A stretch of 41,377 bases of DNA. Source: Comamonadaceae bacterium. Its GTDB lineage: Bacteria; Pseudomonadota; Gammaproteobacteria; Burkholderiales; Burkholderiaceae_C. The DNA is taken from the NCBI GenBank assembly GCA_947475685.1, contig CANJNC010000030.1:1-41377 (forward strand), read 5' to 3'. Shown piece after piece: positions 8,843-17,478 of the stretch. The translations under genes were made by a program, and so were the position numbers. Positions within the stretch are counted from its first letter, which is position 1, and every line of letters begins with the position of its first letter. A model generated the notes under the pieces. The model made no database searches and was not told the origin of the DNA. It saw only the letters and a program-made list of their open reading frames with translations.

Positions 8843-10888
8843 TCACTTTAAAACAATGTATTGAGGACAAGCAAAAACCAGCATCAAGGCCGCGTAAATG
8901 CGGTTCATAAGGCCTGCTGTTGTAGTGATCAAGATCGTGTCCAAGGCCGCCTTCATCCCAGCCAACATCTCCGCACTCAATTGCTGCGCGCAAAGCAAGG
9001 TATTGAGCTCTGCCAGCAAGGCACCCGAGTCTTTGGCAATGGCAATGAGCGAGGTGTAGTCGGCCTTGACATCCCCTACACCGCTTCCAGCCACCACTCT
9101 TTGCATGAAATTGATGTAGCCCGCAACCGATGTTTCATCGACAATTTGCAACTCTGGCGCCGTCAAACCCACATCTGCGAGCGCCGAATTGGGTGGGACG
9201 TAACCGGGGCGAAAGAAGTTAAAAACCGTTGCCGCACGCAAAGGAGATTGCCCCAACGCAGTGCTCGTGCTTGACAAGTCCCCGACGACCCAAAGATTGG
9301 AGGCCGAAGTGGCTTTGAACGCTTTTGCCCAGTTTAAGAAACGCACCACTGGCTCTCGTATTTTGCCAGCAAAGGGACTTTGCGAAATCACACTCATGTC
9401 TCTGGCCTCTGGATCCATCAAAATGGCCTTGATCACCGCCTTCAAGTCGCCACGCACAGAAGCGCCATTGTTGATGAACGCATTGGCCACTCGATTGACA
9501 TAGCTTGGACTGGGGTTGCTTGAGACCAGGCGCTGAATCATTTGCTTGGCCAAAAAGGGCGGTAAATTGGGATGATTGAAAACCGTGTCCAAGGCGATTT
9601 TCAAGGACTGCACGGCAGAAGTTCCCGAGGCAATGGTGACACCTAAAAAACTCTTGGCGCCTGTCTCATACCGAGAGCTCACCTGCACCATGGGTCGCTG
9701 CATGACCAAAGGCGGGTATGGACTTGTGAGTCCAGATGTATCCAAGTCCCAACCCGTAAAGACCCGAGCCATGCCACTCACATCAGACTGCGTATACGTC
9801 TCTAGAGCAACTGCACCCACCATTTTGGGCGTGCCGTCGTTGTTGAGATCAATCAATCCGATGGTAAAGAGTTGCATGAGCTCTCTTGCATAGTTCTCAT
9901 CAGGCTGACTGCCCGTGACCGAATTGGCTTTGATGTTGCCTTTAAAGGTCAAGTAATAACCCATCGCAGGTGTCAAGCTTATCTGCTCGAGCAAGGTGCG
10001 ATAGTTTCCAAACGCATTTCGCTCCAAAACATCAAGGTAATTGGCCACGCTAAACTGCCTCCACTGACTTGGCACACCCAAGACGGACAGCACACAAATT
10101 TCTGACAGCATCAGCACAATGCGCTGCCTGAGCAAATCGTTTGAGGTGATGAGCTTGCGCCAAATCACATTGTCCATGCCTGCAGCGGAGTTGATGTTCG
10201 CAGCAGCGGCAAAGCCCATGGCTTGCATCGTGTCGGTATAGGACTGCGTGATTGGCATTGCCGCTTGCGCATCCAACCATTGGCCCATGGAGTCTGCACT
10301 GAAAGCGTTCAATTGCTCCTTGGTAAAACCCAAGGTGGCTTGATGCAAGAAGCGAGAGGCTGCGTTCACGCCACTCAATGTGCAAACCCCGCCATTGACC
10401 AAGCAGGCAAAACCCTGCAAGGTCCCTACACGCGTGAGCACATTGTTGCTGATGGGTCCCAAAACAAACACATCGCCGCTTGAGTCTCCTTGCGCACTCA
10501 CACCCAAATAATGTTGAGTGCTTGGGTAATACCGATAAAGATAACTGCCATAGATCAAGCTCTTGGAGCCCGGTGGAAACAAGGACGGGTACTGCGCTTG
10601 GGCCCAATTGAAGAGGGCCGTGGCATCGGCTGTAGAGGACTCACTCGCACTCAAAGTCGTCGAGACCGCCATCACCAAACTCTTGGGTGTGGATTGCATA
10701 GATGCCGCGCCTAGCAAGGAGAAGTTGTCTTGCGCAAACGAGGGATCCATCAAAGCGTGGCTTGGGCCGGGATCAAAGCCCGAGCCGCCACACCCAGACA
10801 TGAGGGCCATTGCCGAAGAGCTCAACACCCCTGTTGGCCATAAAAACAAACCACTTCGCTTGTCCTCATGTTCAAGCGCGCGCATCAT
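8843..10888 (-). CDS. DUF1800 domain protein, probable lipoprotein
   Basis: This product of about 681 residues carries a C-terminal DUF1800 region with family blocks R-F-L-H-Q-A-T-L-G-F, N-Y-A-R-E-L-M-Q-L-F-T-I-G and V-F-T-G-W-D. Before it is a segment with Y-R-Y-Y-P-S-T-Q-H-Y-L-G-V that I have seen in various exported betaproteobacterial proteins. I chose the ATG at 10888 because it places a hydrophobic signal directly before L-M-S-G-C, a lipobox-like motif, and has AGAGG upstream. The frame is open to 11029, but that extension lacks secretion-signal character. Function is unknown; DUF1800/DUF1501 pairs are commonly adjacent in Proteobacteria and Planctomycetes. Confidence 0.85.
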   Translation of the reverse strand: MMRALEHEDKRSGLFLWPTGVLSSSAMALMSGCGGSGFDPGPSHALMDPSFAQDNFSLLGAASMQSTPKSLVMAVSTTLSASESSTADATALFNWAQAQYPSLFPPGSKSLIYGSYLYRYYPSTQHYLGVSAQGDSSGDVFVLGPISNNVLTRVGTLQGFACLVNGGVCTLSGVNAASRFLHQATLGFTKEQLNAFSADSMGQWLDAQAAMPITQSYTDTMQAMGFAAAANINSAAGMDNVIWRKLITSNDLLRQRIVLMLSEICVLSVLGVPSQWRQFSVANYLDVLERNAFGNYRTLLEQISLTPAMGYYLTFKGNIKANSVTGSQPDENYARELMQLFTIGLIDLNNDGTPKMVGAVALETYTQSDVSGMARVFTGWDLDTSGLTSPYPPLVMQRPMVQVSSRYETGAKSFLGVTIASGTSAVQSLKIALDTVFNHPNLPPFLAKQMIQRLVSSNPSPSYVNRVANAFINNGASVRGDLKAVIKAILMDPEARDMSVISQSPFAGKIREPVVRFLNWAKAFKATSASNLWVVGDLSSTSTALGQSPLRAATVFNFFRPGYVPPNSALADVGLTAPELQIVDETSVAGYINFMQRVVAGSGVGDVKADYTSLIAIAKDSGALLAELNTLLCAQQLSAEMLAGMKAALDTILITTTAGLMNRIYAALMLVFACPQYIVLK

Positions 10889-11013
10889 TGACCCCAGCCT
10901 CTTGCAACGGATGGGCTTGCTTAGAAGAGTGATTTTTTTCCAGCAATCCCAATTGCTCCAGACACGAGCGTGGCTTGAATGCCCATTTGCAGAGGATTTA
11001 AACGTCACCTTGC

Positions 11014-11025
11014 ACGTCATGACGT
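11014..11025. promoter_or_regulatory. Perfect palindrome ACGTCATGACGT, possible operator
   Basis: A 12-bp dyad is accompanied by a further AACGTCA seven bases away. It lies about 125 bp before the chosen DUF1800 start. No regulator can be assigned. Confidence 0.3.
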
Positions 11026-11085
11026 TCAAACCGTTGAACTAATCTTAGCATTAAACCTAAAAAAAACTTGATGGCTCAATTGAAG

Positions 11086-11117
11086 AATGCGTGAAAAATG
11101 CTTGAAAAATGCGTCAC
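11086..11117. repeat. 11-bp tandem repeat, nearly three copies
   Basis: The units AATGCGTGAAA, AATGCTTGAAA and AATGCGTCAC follow each other directly, so the 11-bp period matches one DNA helical turn. Confidence 0.6.
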
Positions 11118-11284
11118 AGAGAGAGAAAAGGAATTCTCTCAAACCAGCCACAAGTGCAGCAGCCCTTGACCCATCAAGAAGATTGCTTCTGATGCCGATA
11201 AAAAAAGTGAAGGGGCGAAAGAGAAGAAAGTGACAAAGCGCCAGCATGAGCACTTCGCAGCACTGAAGGTATGGGGCGCAAGGA

Positions 11285-11371
11285 TGGTGCGACTGACTGG
11301 ACTCGAACCAGCACAGCATTTCTGCCGATAGGACCTAAACCTATTGCGTCTACCAATTTCGCCACAGTCGC
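11285..11371 (-). tRNA. tRNA-Leu (UAG)
   Basis: An 87-nt class II cloverleaf is encoded with CCA. The acceptor GCGACTG pairs with CAGTCGC, the anticodon loop TTTAGGT gives UAG, a long variable arm follows, and the T arm is GGTTCGAGTCC. A -10-like TAGAAT lies about 13 bp before the 5' end. Confidence 0.95.
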
Positions 11372-11579
11372 ATCCCAGATAGGTATTCTAAATGCTTTTT
11401 TGCGACTTCCTCTTTGAGGCAAGGTACAGGAGATGCAAAAGAGATCCAAACCGATTTGCTTTGAAGACTTGAAGACTGAGTTTGAAAAAAAGTTACCCCT
11501 CAAAAAAAACAAGTCAAGCACCGCAAAGAAATCCATCCCCACAGCGGCACGGACCCCATAAGCTTGGTAGCATGTAGGG

Positions 11580-12332
11580 GTGAAACATTACGAAAACTTC
11601 CCCGTTGCCTCTTGGCTTTGCCCGCCTCCTTTAAGAGCGCCTATCATGGCCATCTATCATTTTGCAAGAACCGCTGACGACATGGCCGATGAAGGCGATG
11701 CGTCGCCCAGCCAACGACTCCAAGCACTCAAAGACTTTAGGGAGATGCTTAAAATGTGTGTTCACGAGCCCCAAAAACTCAGTGGACCCTATGAAAAATT
11801 ATTTCTAAATCTCTCTAAAGTTGTCGAAACTTTTAACTTGCCCACGCAGCCATTTTTCCATTTGCTTGACGCATTTGAGCAAGATGTTTTGTACACCGAG
11901 CAGGAAAAACGTTACGAAAGTCAAGCGGCCTTGCTGCTTTATTGCTCCAAATCGGCCAACCCCATTGGGCGCTTGCTTTTGCATTTGTATGGCATCCAAG
12001 AGGCCGACTCCATTAGAAGAAGTGATGCCATCTGCACCTCACTTCAATTGATCAATTTCTGGCAAGACTTGAGCATCGACATCCCAAGGGGTCGTTTTTA
12101 TCTGCCCTTGGACTGCGAGCTTGAAGAAGAGTTGAGTTTTGCACATGCTTTGATGATCCAAGGCTCACCCTTGTGCGAGCGCGTCCCCGGCAGAGCGGCA
12201 TGGGAGCTCAAAATGGTGGTCCAAGGGGGTCTTAAAATTTTGCAAAAATGCAGAAAAGTCAACACCTACGTGCATCGCCCACGCATTGCAGCGCTGGACT
12301 TTCCATCCATGCTGCTTCGAGCCTTGTCATAA
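11580..12332 (+). CDS. hpnC: HpnC, squalene synthase family protein
   Basis: In the HpnCDE route, HpnC is thought to convert presqualene diphosphate to hydroxysqualene. The 250-residue product starts K-H-Y-E-N-F-P-V-A-S-W, which fits the HpnC N-terminus. It has the two Asp-rich regions of squalene/phytoene synthases: A-D-D-M-A-D-E-G (about residues 33-40) and F-W-Q-D-L-S-I-D-I-P-R-G-R-F-Y-L-P (about 158-174). The only workable start is GTG at 11580, because an in-frame stop lies four codons upstream; no properly spaced Shine-Dalgarno is visible. It begins the hpnC-hpnD-hpnE cluster and is divergent from tRNA-Leu. It is somewhat shorter than many homologues. Confidence 0.92.
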   Translation: MKHYENFPVASWLCPPPLRAPIMAIYHFARTADDMADEGDASPSQRLQALKDFREMLKMCVHEPQKLSGPYEKLFLNLSKVVETFNLPTQPFFHLLDAFEQDVLYTEQEKRYESQAALLLYCSKSANPIGRLLLHLYGIQEADSIRRSDAICTSLQLINFWQDLSIDIPRGRFYLPLDCELEEELSFAHALMIQGSPLCERVPGRAAWELKMVVQGGLKILQKCRKVNTYVHRPRIAALDFPSMLLRALS

Positions 12333-12410
12333 CGGGGTTTTTTCTCTCGACTCAAAGACCCAGAGGAAAAGTGCTTGCACTCTGCTCTTTTGAAAAAAAG
12401 CAGCCAGTCA

Positions 12411-13268
12411 ATGGCACAATCTGTACCCATGACGCCTCAACAGTACGTACAGGACAAGGCCGCCTCCTCAGGCAGCAGCTTTTATTATGCTTTTTTGTTT
12501 CTGCCCAAGCCCAAAAGGTTGTGCATCACCGCTTTTTATGCTTTTTGTAGAGAAGTCGATGACATTGTGGATGAGGTCTCGGAAATGGATATCGCTGCCT
12601 CCAAATTGGCCTGGTGGAGACAAGCCGTTTTGGACGCCTTTGCAGGTCAAACTCATCACCCGGTCTTAAAAGCGCTCATGCCTTGGACCCAAGAGTTTCA
12701 AATCAAAAGCCATCACCTCTTGTCCATCATTGAGGGCTGTGAGATGGATCTGACACAAACCAGATACCTGGATCGTCCCGGGCTTGAGCGGTACTGTCAT
12801 CTCGTCGCAGGGGTTGTGGGTGAAGTCTCGGCCTTGATTTTTGGACAATCATCGACCCAAACGACCCAGTACGCGCACCGGCTGGGCCAAGCGTTTCAGT
12901 TGACCAACATCATTCGAGACGTTGGAGAAGATGCGATTCGCGGGCGCATTTACCTGCCCATCACGGATTTGCAGGCGTTTGATGTGAAGGCCCATGAAAT
13001 TTTAAACCGCGTGAACTCCGATCGATTCAAAGCCCTGATGGCTCATCAAAGCCTCAAAGCGCAAGAGCTTTATATGCAAGCCTTCGCGCTCTTGCCCAAA
13101 GAAGACCGCAGGTCACAAAAACCTGGCCTGATGATGGCCAGCATTTATCGCACCCTCTTGAGGGAAATTGAGCTGGCACAGTACCCGGTGCTCACTCAAC
13201 GTGTGTCTCTCACCCCGGTCAGGAAACTCTGGTTGGCTTGGAAGGTTCAAGCCCTAGGGCTCTTTTGA
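12411..13268 (+). CDS. hpnD: HpnD, presqualene diphosphate synthase
   Basis: HpnD condenses two farnesyl diphosphates to presqualene diphosphate, the first step of HpnCDE squalene synthesis. The product of about 285 residues has Y-A-F-C-R-E-V-D-D-I-V-D-E as first Asp-rich motif and N-I-I-R-D-V-G-E-D-A-I-R-G-R-I-Y-L-P as the second. The start is uncertain: the ATG at 12411 has a weak purine stretch upstream, while the ATG at 12429 (M-T-P-Q-Q-Y) best matches the family N-terminus. A TTG at 12375 is unlikely. The gene lies 78 bp after hpnC and 8 bp before hpnE. Confidence 0.93.
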   Translation: MAQSVPMTPQQYVQDKAASSGSSFYYAFLFLPKPKRLCITAFYAFCREVDDIVDEVSEMDIAASKLAWWRQAVLDAFAGQTHHPVLKALMPWTQEFQIKSHHLLSIIEGCEMDLTQTRYLDRPGLERYCHLVAGVVGEVSALIFGQSSTQTTQYAHRLGQAFQLTNIIRDVGEDAIRGRIYLPITDLQAFDVKAHEILNRVNSDRFKALMAHQSLKAQELYMQAFALLPKEDRRSQKPGLMMASIYRTLLREIELAQYPVLTQRVSLTPVRKLWLAWKVQALGLF

Positions 13269-13276
13269 AACTTGCA

Positions 13277-14608
13277 ATGGCGCAAGAAATCACCATTGTG
13301 GGCGCCGGCTGGGCGGGCTTGGCCGCAGCCGTTAAAGCCACTCAATTGGGCTTGAAAGTCAATCTTTTTGAGGCCACGCACACACCCGGTGGGCGAGCCA
13401 AGAGCGTCGTTCACCAAGGTGCGCTCTTTGACAATGGTCAACATGCCCTGATTGGCGCATACAGCGATACCTTGGAACTCCTCCAAACCATTGGGCTTGA
13501 AGCGCAGGCGCTCTTTAAGCGCCACAGCCTCAAGTGGAGCTACCCAAATGGCGCTTGCTTTGGCTTGCCCCAAGACGCCTATCCCTTTAAAGCCCTGAGG
13601 TCATTGCTTTTATGTCGACGATTCAGTGCAGTCGAAAAATCCAGCCTGCTTAAACCGTTGCTTTTTGCACTCTCGCACATGCTCTGGGCCAAAGAAGACG
13701 ACACCGTTGCCAATTTGTTCAAAGGGGTGAGCCCTCAGATCATGCGCGATATCGTCTCTCCTTTGTGCTTGTCTGCACTGAACACACCCATTTCTCGGGC
13801 CAGCGCAAAGACCTTTGTTCGTGTGCTCAGAGATGCGTTTTCTAACCCGCCTGAATCGTGTGAGTTTCTTTTCCCCATCGTACCCTTGGGCGAGGTCTTC
13901 CCCCTTCCGTGCCTGAATTGGCTGCGTGAGCGTGGCGCACGAATTGAATTGGGCCATCGAATCGATAGCCTCGATGCACTGGACCCCAAAGTCCCGTGTA
14001 TCTTGGCCCTGCCCCCTTGGCAAGCCAGCAAACTCACCCAAGACAAGCATGCTGAGTGGTCAAATTTGGCTGGCAACTTAAAGCACGAAGCCATCGCCAG
14101 CATCTACCTCAAAGGGGAGCGAAGCGCTGCGCACTCAAACCCAGCCCACGCGAATCCATACCCCTTGGTGTGTTTGAATGAGCACTTTGAGGCTGAAAAT
14201 TGTGTCCATCCTCAATTTGCCATCCAGCGGCTTGCCCCCTTTGAGACCGTGCCCTTTGAGCGTCCATCCAATGACCCTTTAACCAAGGACTCTCTAACGG
14301 AGGACTCTTTAACCGAACATTGGGCACTGATTGTCAGCGCAGCAGGCCCCAGTGAACGCCAAAAGATCATTGAGCACGCACTGCTGGCTGCACGCAATCA
14401 TTTGAAGCTGCAAAACGTGCAACTTCAGTTGTGCACGATGGAAAAGCGAGCGACCTTTTCTTGCGATGCCAAACTGCAAAGACCCCCAAGCTTCATCAGT
14501 GAAGGGCTCATGGCCTGTGGCGACTACGTCCAAGGGCCTTATCCTGGAACCCTTGAAGGCGCAGTTCGCTCGGGACTTCGTGCGGTCACTGAATTGACTC
14601 ACTATTGA
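13277..14608 (+). CDS. hpnE: HpnE, hydroxysqualene dehydroxylase (FAD-dependent)
   Basis: HpnE reductively removes the hydroxyl from hydroxysqualene to give squalene. The 443-residue product begins with a Rossmann FAD motif I-V-G-A-G-W-A-G-L-A-A-A and later has F-D-N-G-Q-H-A-L-I-G-A-Y, characteristic of this amine-oxidase-fold family. The C-terminal FAD-contact region is C-G-D-Y-V-Q-G-P-Y-P-G-T-L-E-G-A-V-R-S-G. The ATG at 13277 is 8 bp after hpnD, suggesting cotranscription. An internal low-complexity stretch (D-S-L-T-E repeated, about residues 344-354) looks like a local duplication. The stop codon lies within an 11-bp tandem repeat. No squalene-hopene cyclase gene is in this window. Confidence 0.94.
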   Translation: MAQEITIVGAGWAGLAAAVKATQLGLKVNLFEATHTPGGRAKSVVHQGALFDNGQHALIGAYSDTLELLQTIGLEAQALFKRHSLKWSYPNGACFGLPQDAYPFKALRSLLLCRRFSAVEKSSLLKPLLFALSHMLWAKEDDTVANLFKGVSPQIMRDIVSPLCLSALNTPISRASAKTFVRVLRDAFSNPPESCEFLFPIVPLGEVFPLPCLNWLRERGARIELGHRIDSLDALDPKVPCILALPPWQASKLTQDKHAEWSNLAGNLKHEAIASIYLKGERSAAHSNPAHANPYPLVCLNEHFEAENCVHPQFAIQRLAPFETVPFERPSNDPLTKDSLTEDSLTEHWALIVSAAGPSERQKIIEHALLAARNHLKLQNVQLQLCTMEKRATFSCDAKLQRPPSFISEGLMACGDYVQGPYPGTLEGAVRSGLRAVTELTHY

Positions 14609-14636
14609 CTCGCTATTGACTCGCTATTGACTTGCT
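14593..14636. repeat. 11-bp tandem repeat (4 copies) across the hpnE stop codon
   Basis: Four direct units occur: ATTGACTCACT, ATTGACTCGCT, ATTGACTCGCT and ATTGACTTGCT. The first unit supplies the last codons of hpnE and the stop TGA falls at the start of the second unit. Gain or loss of a unit would keep an early stop because each copy carries TATTGA or CTATTGA. Confidence 0.8.
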
Positions 14637-14709
14637 ACTGAAACGCAATCAACCCGCTTTTAACCGCATTGAACTCACTAAAGCGACCTCCTCTTTGCGC
14701 TTTAAACCT

Positions 14710-15402
14710 TTACACTTTTAGCAAAAGCACGAGCTCACTCAAATCCTTCACGGTGATCGGACACACACCCTCACCCGACCAAGCAGCCCCATGCCGATTG
14801 ACCCACACGCACGGCATCTGGAGTCCTTGGGCCCCCTGAATGTCGGTGTAGGCATCATCTCCAATGTGCAACAGCTCATGAGCAGGCAATTTCAAACAGT
14901 CTGCTGCGTGCTGAAAAATTCTGGGGTCTGGCTTAGAGGCACCAAAGTCTTGGGCACTGATCGCATGGGAAAAGTACTGTCCCAAACCGACTTTCTCAAT
15001 GTCTGCGTTTCCATTGGACAAGGCAAGCAACTCAAAGCGCTTGCTCAATTTGTCCAATGCAGGAAGAACATCTGAATAGAGCTCGACAGATTGCCTGGCT
15101 TGGAAAAAAGCATCAAACGCATGCTCTACACCCGATGTGGATTCATCTGCGCGAATTAAAACCTCTCGGATGAGTTCTTTTCTGATTGCACTCAAATCGT
15201 GCATCCTGTCTTTGAATTGGTTTTTCAAGGCCTCCCTGATCTCATTGACAAGCACTTTGTCCTGATAAATTAAAAGGGCTTTGGGGGTGAATTGAGAAAA
15301 CCAAGCCACCAAAGCGCCCTCGGCTTTGGCCAAAGTGGGCCCAATGGGCCACAAGGTGTCGTCTAAATCAAAAGACAGGGCACGGATTTTTTGAATATTC
15401 AT
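14710..15402 (-). CDS. HAD-superfamily hydrolase (YigB/YjjG-like phosphatase)
   Basis: This 230-residue cytoplasmic phosphatase shows the four HAD motifs: D-L-D-D-T at the N-terminus (nucleophile Asp), L-S-N-G, the conserved Lys in S-K-P-D-P-R-I-F, and G-D-D-A-Y-T-D. The helical cap between motifs 1 and 2 fits subfamily I. Similar proteins act on 5-amino-6-(5-phosphoribitylamino)uracil or nucleotides, but the substrate cannot be assigned here. It converges with hpnE and diverges from hemH with only 23 bp between start codons, so the two promoters must overlap each other or the coding regions. Confidence 0.88.
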   Translation of the reverse strand: MNIQKIRALSFDLDDTLWPIGPTLAKAEGALVAWFSQFTPKALLIYQDKVLVNEIREALKNQFKDRMHDLSAIRKELIREVLIRADESTSGVEHAFDAFFQARQSVELYSDVLPALDKLSKRFELLALSNGNADIEKVGLGQYFSHAISAQDFGASKPDPRIFQHAADCLKLPAHELLHIGDDAYTDIQGAQGLQMPCVWVNRHGAAWSGEGVCPITVKDLSELVLLLKV

Positions 15403-15425
15403 CGAATGTGGTGAGAAAATAGCGC

Positions 15426-16526
15426 ATGGCTCAAAATTTAAGATTCAACAAAGAACCCGCATACCGTCATGGACAAGCCCCAAAGGTGGCGGTCATTTTA
15501 TGCAACCTTGGCACCCCACAAGCGCCCGAGAGCAAGGCTTTGCGAGTTTACTTGGCTGAGTTCTTGAGTGACCCGCGGGTGGTGGAAATTCCAAGGTGGC
15601 TTTGGCTCATTATCTTGCATGGCATCATTTTGCGCATTCGGCCCGCCAAGTCGGCCAAAAAGTACGCCTCGATTTGGACCAAGGAGGGCTCTCCCCTCAA
15701 AGTATGGACCCAAGCGCAAGCTCAAAGCTTACAAGAACGGTTCGCCCGCGCACAAGAAAACGTAAGCGTTCGTTACGCGATGCGCTATGGGCACCCCAAT
15801 GTGCCTGAAGTCATGGATGAATTAAAGGCCCAAGGCATCACCCAAGTGTTGGTCTTGCCCGCCTACCCGCAATACTCTGGCACCACCAGTGCCAGTGTCT
15901 TTGATGCATTTTACATGTGGTCGCTCAAAACTCGCTTGATCCCTGAGTACCGCTTCATCAACCACTATCACGACCACAGCGCCTACATCGATGCTTTGGC
16001 AACTCGCGTTGAACAACACTGGCAAGTCCACACCAAAGCGCCGCTGCTTGTGATGAGCTTTCACGGTGTACCTGAGAGAACACTCATGATGGGAGACCCC
16101 TATCATTGTGAGTGCTACAAAACAGCTCGCCTTTTGGCCGAGCGACTCGGACTTCAAGCCTCAGAGTACAAAGTCACCTTTCAGTCCAGGTTTGGCAAGG
16201 CCAAATGGCTTGAGCCCTACACCGAGCCCACGGTCAGGACATTGGCGCGCACTGGCCATGAGCACATTGATGTGATCTGCCCGGGGTTCACCAGCGACTG
16301 TTTAGAGACCTTAGAGGAGATCAACATGGAGGTTCGCCACGCCTTCATGGAAGAGGGTGGGAAGACCTACAACTACATCCCCTGCTTGAACGATGAGCCG
16401 TCTTGGATCGATGCCTTGTATGCGCTCGCGCATCAGCACCTCAAAGGCTGGGACTTGAGTACACCCTTAGAGTCTGAGCTTGAAAACGCAAGAACGCGTG
16501 CATTGGATTTGGGCGCCAAAGATTGA
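15426..16526 (+). CDS. hemH: Ferrochelatase
   Basis: Ferrochelatase inserts Fe2+ into protoporphyrin IX, the last step of heme synthesis, at the membrane surface. The 366-residue product has the expected length. It shows L-C-N-L-G-T-P near the N-terminus, the active-site His in S-F-H-G-V-P-E-R, the Y-P-Q-Y-S-G-T-T-S-A-S block, and C-P-G-F-T-S-D-C-L-E-T-L-E-E-I with the conserved Glu residues. The ATG at 15426 gives M-A-Q-N-L-R-F-N. Heme supply fits the cytochromes encoded elsewhere in the window, though this gene is not linked to them. Confidence 0.97.
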   Translation: MAQNLRFNKEPAYRHGQAPKVAVILCNLGTPQAPESKALRVYLAEFLSDPRVVEIPRWLWLIILHGIILRIRPAKSAKKYASIWTKEGSPLKVWTQAQAQSLQERFARAQENVSVRYAMRYGHPNVPEVMDELKAQGITQVLVLPAYPQYSGTTSASVFDAFYMWSLKTRLIPEYRFINHYHDHSAYIDALATRVEQHWQVHTKAPLLVMSFHGVPERTLMMGDPYHCECYKTARLLAERLGLQASEYKVTFQSRFGKAKWLEPYTEPTVRTLARTGHEHIDVICPGFTSDCLETLEEINMEVRHAFMEEGGKTYNYIPCLNDEPSWIDALYALAHQHLKGWDLSTPLESELENARTRALDLGAKD

Positions 16527-16576
16527 CGTGCTCTAAACTCGGGCGCCCACCCACTGGACGGGCCTGCGAGCGGGTT

Positions 16577-17443
16577 CTAAGCATCGTATTTTTTGCCGAT
16601 CTCTAACAATTGAGGCGTCTCGATCACGGCGTTCAATCCATCAAAGTCCAGCATGCGATCTCTAAAGTCATGGGTCGTTTGATGAAGCTGCAAGCTTTTG
16701 AAATAGGCCTGCATGTTGTGCATCAATGCCCTGACTGTCCCACCTGGGAAAATCACAATTTTAAAACCCCGATCAGACAACACCTTTGCGCTCTCCACGG
16801 GTGTTTGACCCCCTTCTACCATATTGGCAAGCAATGGGATGCGGGAAGCAAATCGTTTGCATGCCAAGCGCATGTGCTCCTCGGTTTTGAGCGCCTCGAC
16901 AAACAAGGCGTCAACGCCACATTCCAAATAGGCCTCAGCGCGATCCAAGGCCTGCTCAAAACCCTCCACGGCAATGGCATCTGTCCTTGCCAAAATCAAA
17001 GTCTCACTCGAACGCCTGGCATCCAAAGCCGCGTGCAGTTTGCCCTTCATCTCCTGGGTGCTCACCACCGCTTTACCGGCCAAGTGACCACATCGCTTGG
17101 GAAAGGTTTGGTCTTCGATTTGAATCATGCTCGCACCTGCTCGCTCAAAGTCTTTGACCGTTCTTTGGGTATTCAAGGCGTTGCCAAACCCAGTGTCCGC
17201 ATCCACAATCACGGGCAAATCAACGCGCTCAGTGATCAGGCCAAGGGTTTGAACCACCTCAGTGGCCGTGGTCAAACCCACATCAGAACGCCCCAAACGG
17301 GTGTAAGCGATCGAGGCCCCCGAGAGATACAGCGCCTCAAAGCCCGCTTGTTGTGCAAGCAACGCACTCAATGCATCGTACACACCAGGAGCAAGTAGCG
17401 CACCCTTGCGAGTTAAGCGCTCTTTGAGAGATGGGTTTGACAT
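16577..17443 (-). CDS. Isocitrate lyase/PEP mutase family C-C lyase
   Basis: This 288-residue protein belongs to the family containing 2-methylisocitrate lyase, 2,3-dimethylmalate lyase and carboxyphosphonoenolpyruvate mutase. It has the metal-binding block D-A-D-T-G-F-G-N and I-E-D-Q. The active-site loop is P-K-R-C-G-H-L; the Cys-Gly-His form is typical of enzymes that cleave 2-hydroxy acids to pyruvate, glyoxylate or succinate-type products, rather than phosphonate mutases. The ATG at 17443 has GGAG 11 bases upstream; the longer ORF overlaps the preceding gene. It is the last gene of a 13-gene minus-strand run that also encodes a LeuCD-like hydratase, so a hydrate-then-cleave sequence is likely. 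The exact substrate is unknown. Confidence 0.85.
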   Translation of the reverse strand: MSNPSLKERLTRKGALLAPGVYDALSALLAQQAGFEALYLSGASIAYTRLGRSDVGLTTATEVVQTLGLITERVDLPVIVDADTGFGNALNTQRTVKDFERAGASMIQIEDQTFPKRCGHLAGKAVVSTQEMKGKLHAALDARRSSETLILARTDAIAVEGFEQALDRAEAYLECGVDALFVEALKTEEHMRLACKRFASRIPLLANMVEGGQTPVESAKVLSDRGFKIVIFPGGTVRALMHNMQAYFKSLQLHQTTHDFRDRMLDFDGLNAVIETPQLLEIGKKYDA

Positions 17444-17478
17444 GTGTGTTGAGCTCCGAAAAAAAGATTGAAAAAAAG

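Larger units (their letters stand above)
10889..11284. other. Intergenic region upstream of the DUF1800 gene
   Basis: The 396 bp hold no credible gene. Two structures stand out: a perfect 12-bp palindrome ACGTCATGACGT (11014-11025) next to another AACGTCA (11001-11007), and a short 11-bp tandem repeat (11086-11117). Both lie upstream of the DUF1800/DUF1501 pair and could be regulatory. Confidence 0.45.

Noticed and set aside
10050..10607. Cys/His-rich 185-residue ORF inside the DUF1800 gene
   Set aside because: It is a shifted-frame shadow; the composition reflects codon bias of the real gene.
11026..11542. Minus-strand ORFs around tRNA-Leu
   Set aside because: They run across the tRNA gene and have no protein-like features.
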